A stretch of 64,000 nucleotides of DNA from Lingula anatina (taxonomy: Eukaryota > Brachiopoda > Lingulata > Lingulida > Lingulidae), in contig NW_019775872.1 of the NCBI RefSeq assembly GCF_001039355.2, positions 53,406 through 117,405 on the forward strand. The letters are read 5' to 3'. Of this stretch, positions 61,169-64,000 are shown in pieces. A model generated the notes under the pieces. The model did not search any database and was not told the DNA's origin. It saw only the letters and a list, made by a program, of their open reading frames with translations. How positions within the stretch are numbered: position 1 is the stretch's first letter; the number at the start of each line of letters is the position of its first letter. The position numbers and the translations under genes were made by a program.

Positions 61169-61610
61169 TTACCCTCATAATAGCTAAAATACCATTGTTA
61201 GTTGCATGTTAAATTTCCTTAACAGACATGCAATACAAATGCAAGTAACTTTTCTGACTTGTAGAGACATTTACTACTTTTCACTTCTGCCCTGGCAAAA
61301 CAAGTCTACAAATATCACTGTAATGCATGTCAATTATGTCTCCAGTTTATAATTATCAGCACAACAAAACCCACTGCTTTAGGGACAATTTATTTTGCAG
61401 TAATCATTTACCATTGTATGAGAATTTTTCAATAAGATAAATGTTTCTGACCTGAATGTTTTGTCTCGTGAAAATTATCTACAAGGCATACTCATATAAT
61501 TTTCAGTCAAATAAATAAAGTTTAAACTTTAAAATTACGAAAATTAAAAAATCTCTCAAATTTAAATGACAAAATAATCATAATCAAAACAAAGTTAAAT
61601 CAAATTCTAC

Positions 61611-61641
<31 letters not shown>

Positions 61642-62735
61642 CATAGTATGACCAAAACAAGACATTTTCTTCATGAGTTGAACTGGGACTTAAGGTTAAA
61701 CATTGTGTACATCTCATTCATTGGTACAAATTTCTGTGTCAGGTAAAATCAACCTGTAAACAACAATATCATCCAAGGACATGGTCACATTAGGACAAAA
61801 GCTAGGTCAGTAACTATTAATAAGGTCTTTATTACTGACTTTCTGTTTCTACTGACACCATGTAAAGATACATGAAAAACCTATGGCGACCTGGAGACTC
61901 ATTACAATTTAAAGAAGAATTATAACATTGTTTTCAAGATAAAGTCTGAATGGATAATATTAAAGCTGACCTTTACTCTGTACTCTATATTTATTATCTT
62001 AATATTTAGCTGTTTATTTTTTTCTTATTATATTGTGTAAACATTTCTTAAATTGTTATTTTGTTAAGTATATTGAGGATTTTAAATGGCCTTAACTTTA
62101 ATTATAATAATTTTTATCTTAAACATGAAACCGAGTCATGCATTCAAAAATTGAAGAATGCCTTCAATATTTTAAGTTTTGCTAAATGTCACAAGAAATT
62201 TCAACACAAAGGTTAAAGTCATCTGCCATCAACATAAAATATCAGCACACCACACCGTAACAAAATATGACAGTTTACTTTCAGTAACACAGTGAAGGGT
62301 TCAACTGTACTTTTCTGTTTAAGCACCTTTTGAGTAAAGATAGAGTCATGTCCCCCAAGCATAAGGGTAAGCCAAGTTTTTGCCACAAATAAAAATAATA
62401 AATAGGATGAAAATTTTTCCTATCACTCGTATCCTACATTCATCTGATTTTTTGAAACTGTGTAGTGAGATTTATTACATTTGTGTTGGTCCTCTTGTTC
62501 TTTAACTTTAAACCTTTTTTTCCACTTATAGTATCATCAAATTGAGTAAATGAACCAGTACAGGAAAACCTTTTCAAAGCAGGTTCCAGACCATTACCAA
62601 TATGTCCATTTCCATTTTGTTAAATATCAAACATCTGTCTCAAATCTTAAGCCACAATGGATGTGACATTGTGTTAGACTGTGTTACAGCATTATAAACT
62701 ACAGTTACGATAATGGCTTCATCATTCCAACTGGG

Positions 62736-62800
62736 AAAATTGTGAATTTTACCGATACTGTATTTTTTTAAGTAATAAATTCTTAAAATTAGAACATGTT
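62736..62800. repeat. Short dispersed repeat
   Basis: 'gggaaaattgtgaattttac' plus 'gatactgtattttttt' and 'ttcttaaaat.agaaca' match 3990-4063 and its duplicate at about 6697-6770. Class unknown; too short to delimit. Confidence 0.55.
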
Positions 62801-63987
62801 AATGAAATAAATTCTCTCTGACTTATGACATATGATATTGACAAACTTTTTAAAATAATATAGGTATACATATTGTAAGTGCATGCAGTGATTGGACATA
62901 GTGGTCTGAAGTCAGAAGTGAGTAGTATTCACTTGACATAACAAGTGTGTGTGCCAGCAGCACAAAATTTAGGTGTATACAGTTCATAATGCTTTCTAAA
63001 ATTTAAGCAGTAATCTTATTTACTGTACATTTATGTCAATTTATTTATTTATTTATTTTCTAGATTTGTACGGGGTTACTCTTTACAAAGGTCAAAGCAT
63101 CAATGCTAAGGATTTGAACATGTCACAAATTTGTTTTCAACAGTGGTTATAGTCAATAAAGGACAGCATTTTTTATGAGTAACAAACTGAGATGTCTTCA
63201 CATATGATTAATGAAGCTGCTGTCCACTCATACCAACATAGCAAGGTCATCAATCAGCCATGTCAGCTGTAGACTTGGGAGCATTATAAAAGGGGCATTC
63301 AACCTTTCCTGGCCGCAAACAGAAGTTTCATTTATATAAAAAAAAAAAAAAAAAAACATACAATAATCTCATTTATATATATACATATATATCACTGTCC
63401 TTCATACAATGCACTAGGTTTTGACACATGAAAAAGAGAGAGGACTATCATATGTCAAGTTTGCAATTGCTGTTTGGTCTGCTAAAACAAAATGTAGGGT
63501 GAGTAGGTTAATTCACTGCTAAGTTCACAATCCATCTCCCAGCAAATTAGAATACCATGCACCACGCAAGTAAAACAACAAGTAAAACAATATGTTTTTT
63601 ATGTTCAGGTTCTAACCCTCAGGAAATTGCTGGAAAATCAGTACTCAAATCCTTGCATAAGTCTTTAAATAAGTCCTTGCTACTTCATACATTTGCATGT
63701 TTACTTATATTTTAACCTATGCTAATGCCACTCATACTCTTAAGAAGCATTTTTCTTTCACACTCTCTAAAAACCAAAACATTTCATTTTGATTTTTAAC
63801 TAATGAAGTTGACAAATGGATCTCATCACAAAAAGCAGTGCAAATTTACATCTCATGTAGGTCTAAACATAGAAAATACCATTTTTGCATAATGTATTTT
63901 AGGGGGTGGGGTGAGATTAAATCACCCAAATCTTGAAAGCCTGGTTGTAACAAGATCCATCTGAAAACCAAACCACTGTGTACTCAC

Positions 63988-64000
63988 AATGCAAGGTGTC
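63988..64000 (-). CDS. CNOT6: CNOT6-like deadenylase, 3' end of the upstream (LRR-side) exon
   Basis: Only 13 nt: GACACCTTGCATT followed by the strong donor 'gtgagt' on the minus strand. Read to end in phase 1 it gives D-T-L-H plus one base, and joining to 29978 yields DTLH-F-TATQPPQRPWIPL. This aligns without a gap to the end of the last LRR segment and linker of vertebrate CNOT6L (LDNLAV...QLPPRPWITL). The identification rests on phase and this short alignment; the exon body and the LRR exons lie beyond the window. Confidence 0.6.

Larger units (their letters stand above)
50660..63987 (-). other. Upstream part of the long CNOT6-like intron
   Basis: No coding exon on either strand that I can support, and no RNA gene recognised. 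It contains a CRE-like octamer (51456-51463), an (AT)n tract near 51186, a (CATA)n tract (about 54533-54572), a C-run (about 55779-55796), T-runs (about 56030 and 58183), a direct-repeat pair (57108-57605 and 60675-61168), nested TIR elements (57606-57912) and a diverged ~300-bp tandem repeat (58093-58780). From about 53 kb the plus strand is A-rich, as in the rest of this leftward-transcribed gene. Confidence 0.5.

Noticed and set aside
1-64000. CRISPR arrays, operons, bacterial promoters, tRNA or rRNA genes
   Set aside because: The window is eukaryotic by splice structure. No regularly spaced direct repeats or recognisable tRNA/rRNA sequence were seen.

Overview
This is a 64-kb window of nuclear DNA from an animal. 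It is AT-rich, with spliced genes, GT-AG introns, many microsatellites and many short terminal-inverted-repeat (TIR) elements. The style suggests a marine invertebrate such as an echinoderm, hemichordate or mollusc, but nothing here fixes the phylum. All gene calls come from reading the sequence; no search was run.

Layout. (1) 1-8.5 kb, plus strand: the 3' end of a small membrane-protein gene resembling TMEM72. Two coding exons (493-632, 1199-1292) lead to an acidic last exon (5431-5554). A ~2.8-kb block holding that last exon appears twice, joined at a single N (5772). (2) ~8.3-16.3 kb: no gene; probable 3' UTR and the meeting point of two convergent genes. (3) 19.1-30 kb, minus strand: seven exons encoding the complete catalytic domain of a CCR4-type poly(A) deadenylase (CNOT6/CNOT6L), with all expected metal-binding and catalytic residues. 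Its 69-nt linker exon lies in a second duplicated block (~2.3 kb), again joined at one N (32123). (4) 30-64 kb: a ~34-kb intron of the same gene. At the right edge (63988-64000) is the last 13 nt of the upstream, presumably leucine-rich-repeat (LRR), exon. Inside this intron, on the same strand, is a 561-codon exon (48909-50592) with its own start codon. It encodes a low-complexity Tyr/Trp/Pro-rich protein I do not recognise.

Main observation. The nested 561-codon exon ends in a strong splice donor of the same phase as the LRR-side exon. I see no other coding exon between it and the deadenylase exons. The simplest reading is an alternative first exon, giving a predicted 960-residue CCR4 nuclease in which the LRR module (which binds CAF1/CNOT7-8) is replaced by an unfamiliar disordered module.

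Mobile elements and assembly. At least six kinds of short TIR element are present. One is a fold-back element with TTA target duplications. It is present in one copy and absent from the other copy of both duplicated blocks, which makes the blocks look like two haplotypes placed in tandem. Several sequence breaks (the N at 32123, the N-gap at 44912-44954 and the window start) lie in or next to the tip of this hairpin.
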